From the NCBI RefSeq assembly GCF_010560025.1, contig NZ_SAIY01000004.1, positions 310,001 through 374,000 of the forward strand: a stretch of DNA of 64,000 nt. The letters are read 5' to 3'. Below the pieces are notes generated by a model. That model worked only from the letters and a program-made list of their open reading frames with translations, searched no databases and had not been told where the DNA came from. Positions 34,425-44,946 of the stretch are shown here, one piece after another; position 1 is the stretch's first letter; each line of letters starts with the position of its first letter. Both the position numbers and the translations under genes were made by a program. This stretch comes from Verrucosispora sioxanthis. GTDB taxonomy: Bacteria; Actinomycetota; Actinomycetes; Mycobacteriales; Micromonosporaceae.

Positions 34425-35572
34425 TCAGCGTGGCAGGCGCATCGCCATGGTCGGCGCCTCGGACATCACCGAGTCCGGGTTGTACGGCGCTCCCGCCGGG
34501 AACTCGTTCGGGCGACCGATCTGCACCCCCGGGTACAGCTCCACCATGTCACCGGTGCCGAGCACCCGGGACTGCTGTGGGGCCAGTGCGAGCCGGTCCG
34601 TCTCCGCCAGGGAGCCGCCCGGCCGTACGCCCGAACCGTTGGTGCTGACGTCGGTGGCGACGACGTCCGCGCCGCGCAACTCCAGCCGCAGGTGGTTGCG
34701 GCTGATCCAGCGTCGCGCCTCGTCGTTGAGCCACTGGCCGAGCATGATGCCGCCGGAACCCTCCGGTGCCCGGCCGATCATCACCGGCTGGTCCTCGGTG
34801 AGCACGAAACGACGACGGATCAGGCCACCGACGCGTACCGCGAGAACCTCACTGCGTGGCCGGGGCCCGGCGTCCCGCAGCCGCGAACCGTGCCGGGGGC
34901 AGGTGGGCACGCCGTTGCGCAGCGACGGCGGCGGCTGCCCGGTCGGCGCGCGGTCGATCCGGCCAGGTCGGCGAAGGCTCCGCCGCCACCGGCACCGCCG
35001 AACAGGGTGCAGCCGGACTCGGGGCACCGCCACTCACGGGAGAGCAGCTTGGCGCCGGCCGGTGAGGGCGGGCCGGAGACCGGGGTGTGACCGCCGCCGA
35101 CGTGGGCGATGAAGACCGGGCCGCCAGCACCCGGCACCGGGGCGAGGACCCGGCCCGGCTGCTCCACCAGCCAGGGGAACCGCCCACGTAGGCCGTCGAA
35201 GCGGACCCGGCTGAGCACCGGCAGGCCGAGCAGGTCGGCCACCTCCAGCATCCGGTCACCGGGGTTGTCGAGCACCTCCACCAGGCCGTCGTCGGCCCAC
35301 CGACGCACCACCATCCGCTCGTTGGAGGTGAGATCGGCGTCGGAGAGCATCCCCCGGTGCACGACCGCGTAGACCGGGACGCTGTCCTCCTCCAGGCTGC
35401 GCGCCAGCGCGTCGATGACCATGCCGAGGCGCAGCGAACTGGCCGGCCGCCCACCGTCGAGATCCTGGTAGCGGATGATCTCGGCCAGGTCGAGCACCGC
35501 GCGGGCCAGTTGCGGGTCGGTGCAGACCCGACCCTCGATGGCGTCCAGCACCTTGCTGATCTCGAACCTCAT
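34425..35572 (-). pseudogene. FHA domain protein with zinc-ribbon-like centre, one frameshift
   Basis: The N-terminal frame (about 205 residues) is a helical domain of unknown type (FEISKVLDAIEGRVCTDPQLARAVLDL at its start) and ends with WRCPESGCTLFG. After a break, the C-terminal frame holds CPRHGSRL and an FHA domain (VMIGRAPEG, ISRNHLRLEL, STNGSGVRPGG), a phosphothreonine-binding module. Adding one base to CC 34959-34960 joins them to 382 residues. FHA proteins usually partner Ser/Thr kinases; a kinase gene lies at 42 kb. The start overlaps phhB by one base (TGATG). Confidence 0.8.
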
Positions 35573-35862
35573 CAGGCACTCTCCACGATCTCGTCGATCC
35601 GCCGGGCCAGTCGGATGTCACGCATGGTGACCCCGCCGACCGAGTGGGTCACGCAGCGGAAGGTCACCGTGCGCCACCGGATGTCGATGTCGGGGTGGTG
35701 GTCCAGTTCCTCTGCCGTGGCGGCGACCCGGTCGACCACTGCGATGGCGTCCAGGAAGCTGACCAGCTCCACGGTTCGGGTGATCCCGGCGGGGTCCCCC
35801 GACCAGCCCGCCAGCCCACCCAGCTCGTCTCGCACCGCCTCGGCGGTGAGCACCTCTGCCAT
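35572..35862 (-). CDS. phhB: 4a-hydroxytetrahydrobiopterin dehydratase
   Basis: The 96-residue PCD/DCoH-family protein has EELDHHPDIDIRWRTVTF, with the active-site His-His-Pro motif, and THSVGGVTMRDIRLARRID. It dehydrates pterin-4a-carbinolamine in the recycling of tetrahydrobiopterin, though in bacteria without aromatic hydroxylases other roles are possible. TAGGGT lies six bases before the ATG, so a leaderless transcript is likely. It is the first gene of a pair with the FHA protein. Confidence 0.93.
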   Translation of the reverse strand: MAEVLTAEAVRDELGGLAGWSGDPAGITRTVELVSFLDAIAVVDRVAATAEELDHHPDIDIRWRTVTFRCVTHSVGGVTMRDIRLARRIDEIVESA

Positions 35863-35919
35863 GGCCAGACCCTACCGGTGCCGACCGGAACCATCGCCAC
35901 GCCGTTGACGTGGACACTC

Positions 35920-38900
35920 TCAGCTCATCCGGCCGACGGCGGATCGCAGCCGGACCAGGTCCCTACGGCGGCGCTCGTAGGTGGTCGCCAAGCCGATCAG
36001 CGCCAGCCCGGCGGCGGCCAGAAAGGCCCACCGGGGCAGCAGATCCCAGCTGCGCACCAACTCGTACAGGGCCAGCAGGGCCAACGTGCCCGCGCCGAGC
36101 AGCACCGGCGCCTGCCAGCGGCGGACCGCACCGAGCAGCGTCGCGGCGAGCGCGACGACGCCGAGCAGCAGTCGCCGCCAGGGGTCCGGGTCGGTGCCGA
36201 ACAGCACGACGGTCAGGCTGGGCAGCAGCAGGGCGGCCAGGCCCGGGCCGAGCGCAAGCCAACTGTTCAGTCCCGGCCGGGTACGCAGCCCCACCGCACC
36301 AGCACCCAGCGCCACCGCGGCCAGCGGCACCGTGTACGCCTCTAGCACGCTGACTCCGCCGGCCGCCAACAGCAGCCAGACGGCCAGCAGTTCACTGCCC
36401 CCGCCGATACCGGCGAAGCCCCAGCGCCGCTCGAACGACTCGTCCCGACGCAACACCCGGACACCCATCGCGACGCCCCACAGCACGCAGATCGTCGCGG
36501 CGTGCCGGAGTGCGCCAAGGGTGAGCAGCAGCGCGAGCAGCGCCACCGCCTGCGCGGCGACGTCGAGCACCCGGCCAAGCAACACCCCCGCGGCGGGGGC
36601 GGCGGATGTCCCGGACGCCGTTCGGCTGGTCCCCGCCGCCGGCGCAACAGTCGGAGGAGGCCCTGCCGGTCGCGGCGGGTTCCACCGGCTCGACGGCAGC
36701 ATCGCGGCGAGCGCCAGGGTGAGCGCGGCCACACCGAGCACCGCGAACGCCGCCACCCGCAGCGGCTGCCCGCCGGCCAGCGGTGCGGTGACCGCGAACC
36801 CGGTCGCCGCCGCCACCGCCACCAGCCAGCCGAGTACGCGTACCGGCACCGCACGGGCGGCCACGCCGACGACCGTCGCCGCCACCACCAGCAGTCCCAG
36901 CGCGCCCAGGGTGCCCGCCCGGGTGGCGTGCAGGCTGAGCAGCCCGGCGACCGCCAGCACCAGGCCGACCGGCAGGGCCACGGCACCGAACCGTCCGCCC
37001 GGGCGGGACAGCGCGACCGTCAGCAGCAGAGCCACCCCGCCGAGCAGCGCCACCGCCGGCACCACCGGCCACGGCGTGGCGGCGGCGACCAGCAGCACCG
37101 GACCGGCCGCGGCGACGAAGGCAGCACCGCACCGGCCACCCGCCAACCACCGCCACCAGCGCCCCTGCCAGCAGCGGCTCGCGCGTCGTCGCCGCTGCCA
37201 CGGCCGTCCGAACCAGCACCGACACCCGCAGCAGCGCCGGCCACGGCACTCGCCTGCGGCCGAAGCCTCCGGCCCGGCCGGCGTCGACTCGCCGTGTCTC
37301 GGGCCGGTGCGCGAGGCCGGCCAGACGGCCAGCGCCGCCGCCAACGCCAGCAGTGCCATGGTCAGGCCGACCGGTAGCGCGTCCGGTGACAGGCGAGTCG
37401 CCGGAACGCCGACCATGGGGCGGGTGGCGGCCCGTACGGCGTCAGCAGGGCGGACAGCACCACCGGTAGGGCCACCACCGTCGCCACCGTGGCCAGAACC
37501 AGCCCGGCCACCGGCAACAGCCCCACCGGGCGGGCCCGGAATGCGGCGAGAGCGACAAGCGACGCCGCCACCGCCGCGTACACCGTCACCCGCTCCGCAC
37601 CCGGCACGGTCAGGGGCGACAGGCCGGTCAGCACGGCCACCACGGCGAGCCCGGTCGAGGCGTACCCGGCCAGTTCGGGCCAGGACCGACGCAGCGCGAG
37701 CAGCGCCACGGCCGGCAGCGCGACGGCGGCCAGCGCGCCCCGGGCCTGCCACCACGGCGGGGCACCGACGCCGATCAGCGCGATCGCCGCCCCCGCCGGT
37801 ACCACGAGCACCGCGGCGGCCAACCCGCAGCCGGCCACCGTCCGCCGCACCGCATCGCCGCGTCGGCCGGCGACCGCCGCGCCGAGGCCGACGGCCAGGA
37901 TCACCGCGCAGGCGGTACTGGCGCCGATCGGGTCGGCCAGACCCACCAACAGCCCGTGGCCGAGCAACACCGCACCGGCCGCCGCCGAGGTCAGCACCGC
38001 CGCCGTGGGCAGCGCCGGGCGGACCAGCGCCGCGACCAGCAGCACCGCACCCACCACGAGGTCGATCGCGACCACCGCCGGCCACGACGCGGCCCAGGCC
38101 ACCGGCACGGCGAACGCGGTCGCCGCGAGAGCGGCCGCCAGCACCGCCGGCCGCGCCGCCCGGACAGCAGCAGCGCCACCGCCGCCGAGGTCAGCGTCAC
38201 CGCCACCGGCAGTTGCCACCCCCACGCGAAGGCCGGCCCCGCCGTGGCCCCCGCCACGGCGGCAACGACCGACCCACGGCGGCACCCGCCAACAGCAGTC
38301 CCGCCAGTGCCGCCAGCAAGCCCGCCACCGCCGGCCACCAGCAACGCCCCCACGCGTGGACCGGGCCGCCAGTTGGGCGGAGCAGGCGTACCGCGCCGGC
38401 CAGTCCGGCCGCGACCAGCGCTGCCACCAGCAGCCACACCGAGGCGCGTAACTCCACCACCGGACGGAGAATCGCCGCTGCCAGCACCGGCACCAGCGCG
38501 CCGCCTGCCACCGCCCGCGCCGGCCCGCCGCCGGCCAGCAACGCCGCACCCAACGCGGTGAGCGCCACCAGCAGCATCGGCCCACCGGCCAGCAGCGGTA
38601 CGCCACCCGCCCGGCCGACCAACAGCGGCACTCAGCGCACCGCCCGCGGCGAGCAACAGCCAACCGGCGAACCCGACCCAGGCCAGCGCTGAGCCGGCCA
38701 GCCGTCGCCGGTTCGGCGCGGCCCCCTCGTCCGCGCCGACACCGGCCCGCCGCCGCAGCGCCACCACCACCGCCAGGTCGACCAGTGCCACCCCGACGAA
38801 GACCACCGACCAGCCGGCCGGTCCCGGCGAGCCTCGGCGGCGAGCAACGGCAGCAGCGGCTGGCCGACGAGCAGCGCGGCGAACCACGGCACGGCCAGTC

Positions 38901-39617
38901 GGCTGAGTCGGGCGTGCTGATCGCCACCGCCGTGGCGATGGCGGCCACCAGGGCGGCGTACCGGCTGCCCGGCCAGGCGGTCACCCCGGAACAGGTCGAC
39001 CGTCCAGGCGGCGTACCCGTCGAGCAGCACCAGCAGCAGCCCGACGGCGGCGAACGTCTCGGCGGTGCCACGCAGCCCCCGCCAGCGGGCGACGAGCGGC
39101 ACGGCCAGCAGCAGCGCGGTGAACGCCAGCAGGATCACCGCCCGGCCGGCCACCCCGACCGAGGCCCAGGCCACCGCGGTGAAGACCGTCGCCGCCGTGC
39201 CGAGCAGCAGTCCACCCAGGACGAAGAGCAGGCCCTGCACGGTCCGCGTCGACGTCTCCGCGCCACCCGGGCGCGCCGAGACGGAAGCGGGCCGGCCGCC
39301 GGTCGACACCGGAGCGGGCGCCGAGTGCCCGCCGACGGTCGGTGGGGCGCGGTGGCCCGGCGGCGCGGTGGCACCGGGAACTCGGCCCGGACCGCGGCGG
39401 CCAGTTCGTCCCGCCGTCGCCGCACCGCATCCAGCCGCCCGGTCAGCCCCTCGTACGCCTGACGGGCCCGCTGCACCTCACCGCCCAGCGCGACGATCTC
39501 CCGGTCAAGCCGGATCACCTCGGCGGCGGCCTGGTGCGGCGGTCGGCCGCAGCCGGTGCAGCCGGAGGTCAGATTCGCCGGGCTTCCGCAGGCCGGGCAG
39601 GGGTAGGCGTTGTCCAC
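35920..39617 (-). pseudogene. Giant multi-spanning membrane protein (SCO7613-like), many frameshifts
   Basis: Reverse-strand reading starts at GTG 39617 with a four-cysteine ribbon (CPACGSP ... CTGCG) and a coiled coil (about residues 35-75), then a very long run of Ala/Leu/Val helices ending YERRRRDLVRLRSAVGRMS at 35920. The open frame changes at least ten times. Seven changes equal one missing base and three equal two. The repaired protein would be about 1,236 residues, as in actinobacterial SCO7613 C-terminal-domain membrane proteins. No internal stop codons lie in the true frame segments. The many breaks suggest sequence error in a GC-rich, repetitive gene, though decay cannot be excluded. 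Function unknown. Confidence 0.7.
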
Positions 39618-39665
39618 GCCGTCATCCTCGACGGCCGGACGCCGCCGGCACCAGAGTGCGCGTAC

Positions 39666-39986
39666 TCAGGAGCGGGTGTGCTCGAAGACCCAGGCGGCGT
39701 ACCCGGGATGGGCGCACTCCACCCGGGTGACCAGAATCTCCGGCACCTCGTAGGGATGGCTGGCCCGCAACTGCTCGACCAACGCATCGACCCGGTCGGG
39801 CGCGGTCTTGAACTGCACCGACCATTCGGTGCTGGTCTCCACGCCCGACCGCCACCAGTACGTGCTGTCCACCTGGCCACCCACCTGCGCGCAGGCCGCC
39901 AACCGCCCGGCCACCGCGGCGGCGGCCAGCAGGTCGGCGACCGACCGCGCGTCGACCACCGTCGTCACCACGCTGATCTGCTCCAC
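39666..39986 (-). CDS. cutA: Divalent-cation tolerance protein CutA
   Basis: The 106-residue protein fits the CutA1 trimer fold: ISVVTTVVDAR, RLAACAQVGGQVDSTYWW, SVQFKTAPDRVDALV and HPYEVPEILV. CutA1 proteins bind copper and other divalent ions; their role in tolerance is debated. GTG 39986 lies six bases after TAGGGT and lacks a ribosome site, so the transcript is probably leaderless. Confidence 0.93.
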   Translation of the reverse strand: MEQISVVTTVVDARSVADLLAAAAVAGRLAACAQVGGQVDSTYWWRSGVETSTEWSVQFKTAPDRVDALVEQLRASHPYEVPEILVTRVECAHPGYAAWVFEHTRS

Positions 39987-39995
39987 CCGCGCACC

Positions 39996-41012
39996 CTACG
40001 TCGCGTCGTCGCGGTTGGTCGCGATCCACTCGTCTATCCGACTCCACCATTCGTAGAGCCAGTCGATGCGCTCCTGCCGGCCGGTCGGCACCTCCTCCGG
40101 CGGCACCGACCAGAACCGCATCACCAGCCGCTTGTCCATCGGCAGTTCCCGCCACACGTCGGTGACGGTGAGCATCCGGTCCAGTCCGGTGTGCGCCACG
40201 AAGATCACCCCGGCGTCGGGTGCGGCGTCCAACGCCGCCAGCAGCCCACCCGGCTGTGGGGCGAGCACGTGCCGCATCGCCTCCGCCTTCAGCGCCATCC
40301 GCTCGTGCCCCCGGTCGCGCAGTCGGGCGATGGCCCGCAACCGGCGCTTCGGGGTGAAGTTGCTGCCCTCGGGAAAGATCACGAAGGCGTCGTCCTCGTC
40401 CAACCCGGTGGCCAGATGCCCGACCTGCTCGGTCAGCGAGCCCCGCCCGTCGTGCCCCGGCGCGATGAACCGGCTCGGCAGCCGGTTGAGCAGCACGTCG
40501 ATCGCCGGATCCCACTGAAGCGTGTCCTTGAGCACGATCCGTGGCTCCCGCCGGAACCAGTTCACCAACGCGTGGATCAGGATGAACGAGTCACCCGGAC
40601 CGGCGTGCCGGCACAGCACCAGTTCCGGTCGGCCCGGCAGGGCGGTGTCCGGGTCGGTACCGACCACATCGATGCGCAGCCGCAGCATCGACCGGGCCTG
40701 CCAGAAGAACACCCGCAGGAACCAGCCGGCCAGCACGTAGTGGGCCCGCTGGAAGGCCGGCGCGCGCACCCGCCAGCCGAATCCGGAGCCGACCCAGAGC
40801 CCGAAGAGGCTCAGCAGCGCCGCCGCGTCCCAGACCAGGTAGAAGCAGCCGAGCCAGAGCAACCGCAGGGGACGGAGGTGCCCGGGGACGAACGGGGACA
40901 CGGCGAGGGCGAGCAGGGCCCACAGCGGCACCGTGGTGACCAGCAGGATCGCCAGCAGAACCACGCCCGGTGCCAGCAGCAGTCGGCGCAGCCAACGCGG
41001 CGGTAACGGCAT
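39996..41012 (-). CDS. PlsC-type 1-acyl-sn-glycerol-3-phosphate acyltransferase homologue
   Basis: The 338-residue protein has two N-terminal membrane helices (about residues 10-40 and 48-72) and the acyltransferase signatures CRHAGPGDSF (HxxxxD box) and FPEGSNFTPKRR (substrate-binding EGS/T box). The HxxxxD box is preceded by Cys-Arg rather than Asn. It probably acylates a lysophospholipid or related acceptor at the membrane. It follows the patatin-like phospholipase gene with a 1-bp gap on the same strand, which suggests a deacylation-reacylation pair. Confidence 0.85.
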   Translation of the reverse strand: MPLPPRWLRRLLLAPGVVLLAILLVTTVPLWALLALAVSPFVPGHLRPLRLLWLGCFYLVWDAAALLSLFGLWVGSGFGWRVRAPAFQRAHYVLAGWFLRVFFWQARSMLRLRIDVVGTDPDTALPGRPELVLCRHAGPGDSFILIHALVNWFRREPRIVLKDTLQWDPAIDVLLNRLPSRFIAPGHDGRGSLTEQVGHLATGLDEDDAFVIFPEGSNFTPKRRLRAIARLRDRGHERMALKAEAMRHVLAPQPGGLLAALDAAPDAGVIFVAHTGLDRMLTVTDVWRELPMDKRLVMRFWSVPPEEVPTGRQERIDWLYEWWSRIDEWIATNRDDAT

Positions 41013-41013
41013 T

Positions 41014-41844
41014 TCAGCGGTCCAGGTTGGCCAGGTAGTGCCGGGAGGCCGAGTAGGCCCGGCTGATCCGTCGGCCCACCGCCGCCATGTCCCGGTACGC
41101 CCACGGAGTGTCGTCGCGTGGCTCCAGCCCGCCGGTCGGCAGCACGTGCACCTCCACCCCGTCGGGCAGGGCGGCCATCTCGCGGGCGAACCGGTGCCGG
41201 CGGGCGATCTCGAACGCGACCTGGGCGATCTCCCAGGGTCGCCGGGGCGGTGTCAGCGCCCGCTCGATCCGGCCCACCTGGAGTACGAAGATCCGGCCGG
41301 CGCCGGCCGCGACCGCCTCGCCGATCGGGATGGAGTTGACGATCCCGCCGTCGACGTAGTGCTGGTCACCGATGCGGGCCGGCGGCAGCAGTCCCGGCAC
41401 CGAGGCGGAGGCGAGGACGGCCGGCACCACCGGCCCGCTGACGAACCAGTGCTCGGCGGCCCGCTCGATGTTCGCCGCGCAGCAGCGGAACGGAATCTTC
41501 AGATCGGCGAAGGTGGTCTGGGCGCCGAGTTCGTTCTCCAACAGCTTCCGCAGCGGCCGGGGCGAGTGCAGATGGGTACGGGCGGCGAAGCGTCGCAGCT
41601 GCCGGGCGACCGAGTCGCCGTACACCTCGCTGGCCTCCGGGGAGGCCCACAGCCGTACCAACCGGTCGGTCACCGCCTCGGACGGGTCGGCCGCCACCAG
41701 GGCGCCGTTGACCGCACCGATGGAGGTGCCGAGGACCAGGTCGGGCCGGATTCCGGCCCGGAACAGGGCGCGCAACATGCCCACCTCGACCGCGCCCAGG
41801 ACGCCCCCGCCGCCGAGCACGAAAGCCACCGGTCCCCGCGCCAT
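41014..41844 (-). CDS. Patatin-like phospholipase
   Basis: The 276-residue protein has the patatin oxyanion loop VLGGGGVLGAVEVGML, the nucleophile Ser in LGTSIGAVNG and the catalytic Asp in YVDGGIVNSIPI, a complete Ser-Asp dyad. It would hydrolyse phospholipids or acyl-CoA. ATG 41844 has AGGA 9 nt upstream; an alternative ATG at 41853 adds three residues. It is transcribed with the PlsC-like gene that follows at 41012. Confidence 0.9.
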   Translation of the reverse strand: MARGPVAFVLGGGGVLGAVEVGMLRALFRAGIRPDLVLGTSIGAVNGALVAADPSEAVTDRLVRLWASPEASEVYGDSVARQLRRFAARTHLHSPRPLRKLLENELGAQTTFADLKIPFRCCAANIERAAEHWFVSGPVVPAVLASASVPGLLPPARIGDQHYVDGGIVNSIPIGEAVAAGAGRIFVLQVGRIERALTPPRRPWEIAQVAFEIARRHRFAREMAALPDGVEVHVLPTGGLEPRDDTPWAYRDMAAVGRRISRAYSASRHYLANLDR

Positions 41845-42012
41845 GCCGTTCATCCTGGCACGGCCGGGCACCGACGGTCCCCTCCCGTACGCCCTCGCAC
41901 CCGTGGCACCCCCACCGTTACGCGACGCCACCGGCCAGTCGCACCCACCGATATGCATCGAGGCCCGTTGACAGGTGAGCAACATTCGCGCAACCTGATA
42001 CCGCTCCCACCT

Positions 42013-43176
42013 ATGAGGCAGGTGCGATCCGTGAAGCCAGCGCTGCAGCCCGGCCGGTTGCTGGCCACCAGATACCGGCTGATCGACCAGATCGGCTCCG
42101 GCGGCATGTCGGTGATCTGGCGGGCCCACGACGAGGTACTCGACCGGGTGGTCGCACTGAAGGTGCTCGCCCCGTCACTGGCCGCCGACGCCAGGTTCCG
42201 CGACATGGTCCGCGAGGAGGCCCGCGCCGCCGCGCAGCTGGTCCACCCGAACGTCACCTCGGTGCACGACTACGGCGAGACGGTGTCGCCGGACGGCGCC
42301 ATCACCTCGTTCGTGGTGATGGAACTGCTCGCCGGTGAGGAGCTGGAGTTCCGGCTCACCGAGGGTCCGCTGCCGTGGCCACAGGCGGTCGAGATCGGCG
42401 CCCAGGTCGCCGACGCGCTGGCCGCCGCCCACCGGCTCGGCATCGTGCACCGGGACATCACCACGGCCAACGTGATGATGACCCAGGTCGGCGCGAAGGT
42501 GCTCGACTTCGGCATCGCCACCCGGATCGGTGCCCCCGACGACGACGAGGACGGTGCCACCTTCGGCACCCCCGCGTACGTGGCGCCGGAGCGGCTCGAC
42601 GGCGCGCCGGCCCAACCGGCGACCGACGTCTACTCGCTCGGGGTGCTGCTGCACGAGACCCTGACCGGCCGGGTGCCGTACCCGGCGGACACCTGGGACG
42701 AACTCACCGTGGCGCTCGCCGAGCGCCCACCGCCGTCGCTGGTCGGGGTGCCGGGGTTGCCGGCCACGGTGGCCGAGATCTGCCTGCGCTGCCTGTCGCG
42801 GGACCCTGCCGACCGCCCCACCGCGCGGCAGGTGGCCACCGTGCTGCGTGACCAGATGCTGCCCGCTGATCCGCAGGCCAACACGATGCTCGCGCCCACC
42901 GTCACGCTGCCCACCACACGCCGGGCCGACGCCCCGGTTCCTGCCTGGGTCCTACCGACCGTCGGCCCCACCGCTTTGCAGCCTGCCCTCGCCGGGGCCG
43001 TCTCCGGCGCTCCGGCGGGCACCTCGGTCGCTCCCGGTGGCACGGTCGACGGCGCCGCCGGGCAGCCGTCCGGGCGCGACGCACAGACCGCTACCGGGGT
43101 GCTCGACGGCGGGTCCGTCCCGGTCTCCGGGTCGATCCGGGGCGGGGGCGGCGGTTACCGCGCCCGGCACCGGTGA
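42013..43176 (+). CDS. Serine/threonine protein kinase
   Basis: The roughly 387-residue protein has an N-terminal kinase domain: IGSGGMSVIWRA (P-loop), VALKVL, HRDITTANV (catalytic loop; the Lys of HRDxK is Thr), VLDFGIA (DFG) and PAYVAPERL (APE). A disordered Pro/Ala/Thr-rich stretch follows from about residue 290. The frame ends YRARHR, and the next frame begins with a membrane segment. A missing base in GGGGG at 43144-43148 would fuse both into a standard receptor kinase of about 570 residues. ATG 42013 was used; GTG 42031 is a good alternative. Confidence 0.85.
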   Translation: MRQVRSVKPALQPGRLLATRYRLIDQIGSGGMSVIWRAHDEVLDRVVALKVLAPSLAADARFRDMVREEARAAAQLVHPNVTSVHDYGETVSPDGAITSFVVMELLAGEELEFRLTEGPLPWPQAVEIGAQVADALAAAHRLGIVHRDITTANVMMTQVGAKVLDFGIATRIGAPDDDEDGATFGTPAYVAPERLDGAPAQPATDVYSLGVLLHETLTGRVPYPADTWDELTVALAERPPPSLVGVPGLPATVAEICLRCLSRDPADRPTARQVATVLRDQMLPADPQANTMLAPTVTLPTTRRADAPVPAWVLPTVGPTALQPALAGAVSGAPAGTSVAPGGTVDGAAGQPSGRDAQTATGVLDGGSVPVSGSIRGGGGGYRARHR

Positions 43177-43724
43177 CCGGCGACGACCCACAGCGGGGGC
43201 GGCGACCGTGGCGCCCGCTGCTCGTCACGGCGGCCGTGGTCACGCTGGTCGCCGCGGCGCTGACGGTGCCGGCACTGCTGCCGGACGATGACGCCGGACC
43301 GCCCGCCGTGCTACCCACGACCGGACCGACGGCGACGTCCGAGCCGGCCCCACCGGATGCCACCGCCAGCGTGCCGCCGACCCCCGCGCCGTCGAGCACC
43401 TCGGCCACGCCAGCGGCGACGACCGGCGCGCCGAATCCGCCCCCGGGTGGCGGCGACAGCCTCGTCGAGGCCGCGAACCGCCTGGACCAGGTGATCGGTG
43501 CCGGTCTCGCCGACGGTGGCATCCGTGACGATGTCGGCATCGACCTGCGCAACGAACTGCGCAACCTGACCCGGGAAGTGACCGGGGGCGAGGGTGAGCT
43601 GGGGCCCGGCGTCGCCCGGCTCCGGGAGAAGGTCTCCATCCGACTGCGCGAGAAGGGTCTGAGCCCGGCGTACGCGCAGCAGTTGGACGCGGCGATCACC
43701 GCGCTCGGTGCCGCGCAGGTCTGA
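43173..43724 (+). CDS. Membrane-anchored extracellular domain, probably the C-terminal half of the kinase
   Basis: The 183-residue frame starts with a basic juxtamembrane stretch (QRGRRPWRP), one helix (LLVTAAVVTLVAAALTVPALL), a Pro/Thr/Ala-rich linker and a helical domain (LVEAANRLDQVIGAGLADGGIRD ... LSPAYAQQLDAAITALG; segments at residues 93-170). It overlaps the kinase stop as GTGA. It could be a separate coupled gene. The architecture, however, is that of the sensor half of a one-pass Ser/Thr kinase, and several other genes in the window are split by single missing bases. Confidence 0.6.
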   Translation: MTGDDPQRGRRPWRPLLVTAAVVTLVAAALTVPALLPDDDAGPPAVLPTTGPTATSEPAPPDATASVPPTPAPSSTSATPAATTGAPNPPPGGGDSLVEAANRLDQVIGAGLADGGIRDDVGIDLRNELRNLTREVTGGEGELGPGVARLREKVSIRLREKGLSPAYAQQLDAAITALGAAQV

Positions 43725-43737
43725 GCGGCACGACCGG

Positions 43738-44841
43738 TCAGGCCGGGGTGACCCGGGCCGGCTCGCGAACCGCGGCCCGGGGGGTCGCGGCCGCGAGGAA
43801 GCGGCGGTACACCTCCTCGTAGCCGGCGGCCATCCGCTCGGTGGAGAAGGTCCGGGCCACGTGCGCCACGCAGTCCTCCGGGTCGAGCTCCACAGCCCGC
43901 CGCAGGGCCGCCGGCAGCTCGTCCGACCGCTGGCAGATCAGCCCGCTCACCCCGGGGCGGACCAGTTCCGGCACCGCTCCCCGGTTCAGCGCCACCACCG
44001 GCGTCCCGGTCGCCATCGCCTCCAGCATCACGATGCCGAACGGCTCCTCCCACTGGATCGGCATGACCAGGCAGCGTGCCTCGACCAGCAGCCGCAGCAC
44101 GGCCTTCCGGTCGGCGTCGAGCACCACCGTGACGTCCGGCCCGAGCATCGGCCGGATCACCTCGTCGTAGTAGCGCCGCTCGGCGGGCTCGTTGCACTTG
44201 CCGGCCAGCACCAGCGGCAGACCGGCCGCACGGCAGGCGCGGATGGCCAGTTCCGGCCCCTTGTCCGGGCTGAACCGGGCGAGCCACAACACGGGCCCGT
44301 GGCTGGGGGCCTCCTTGCGCGGGAAGCCGTCCAGGCTCATCGCGTTGTGCACGGTGCCGACCCAGGGCAGCTGCGGATTCAACCCCCGTTGGGTGTGTGA
44401 GATCGCCACCAGGCCAACCCCCCGGTCGGTGTCGCTGAGCACCGTGCCGTACTCGCCCACCGGGTTGCCGTGCACCGTTGCCACGGTGGGTACCTGCCGT
44501 CGCCCGGCCACCAGCGGACCGATCGTGCTGTGGTCGTGCACGATGTCGAAATCGGCCGGACTGAGCAGATGGTTGACCCGGGCCAGGTGGGCCAGTTCGG
44601 GCAGCGCCTCACCGAGGCGGTCGAACTGCAACTCGTCGAGGGTGGCGAGGAAGTCGGCGGCGGTGCCGTGCGCCGCGCCGGCACCCATCAGCGTCACCGC
44701 GTGCCCCCGGGCGATCAGGGCGTCGACCAGACCCGCCACCACGTGTTCCAGTCCGCCGTAGCCCGGCGGCGGCACCGACAGCCAGGGCGGCACGACCATG
44801 GCGATCCGCAACCGCTGCTCGCGCGCAAGGTTGTCGGCCAC
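43738..44841 (-). CDS. GT4 family glycosyltransferase
   Basis: The 367-residue GT-B fold protein has an N-terminal IAMVVPPWLSVPPPGYGGLE, DIVHDHSTIGPL, and the C-terminal donor-binding WEEPFGIVMLEAMATGTPVVALNRGAVPE (region at about residues 262-290), with the EX7E motif. Family members transfer a sugar from a nucleotide donor; closest in style are proteins annotated as GT4 trehalose/mannosyl-type enzymes in actinobacteria. Acceptor is unknown. It is monocistronic and convergent with the kinase genes, only 13 bp away. Confidence 0.88.
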   Translation of the reverse strand: MADNLAREQRLRIAMVVPPWLSVPPPGYGGLEHVVAGLVDALIARGHAVTLMGAGAAHGTAADFLATLDELQFDRLGEALPELAHLARVNHLLSPADFDIVHDHSTIGPLVAGRRQVPTVATVHGNPVGEYGTVLSDTDRGVGLVAISHTQRGLNPQLPWVGTVHNAMSLDGFPRKEAPSHGPVLWLARFSPDKGPELAIRACRAAGLPLVLAGKCNEPAERRYYDEVIRPMLGPDVTVVLDADRKAVLRLLVEARCLVMPIQWEEPFGIVMLEAMATGTPVVALNRGAVPELVRPGVSGLICQRSDELPAALRRAVELDPEDCVAHVARTFSTERMAAGYEEVYRRFLAAATPRAAVREPARVTPA

Positions 44842-44946
44842 GTGCCCTCCCCGTTGCTGTGCGGGCGTCGACCCCGATCGGCTCCCCTGCTGGGATCGAG
44901 CGTCTTCCCGGTCCGGGCATGGACAAACCGGGGCCGGATCGCCGGG

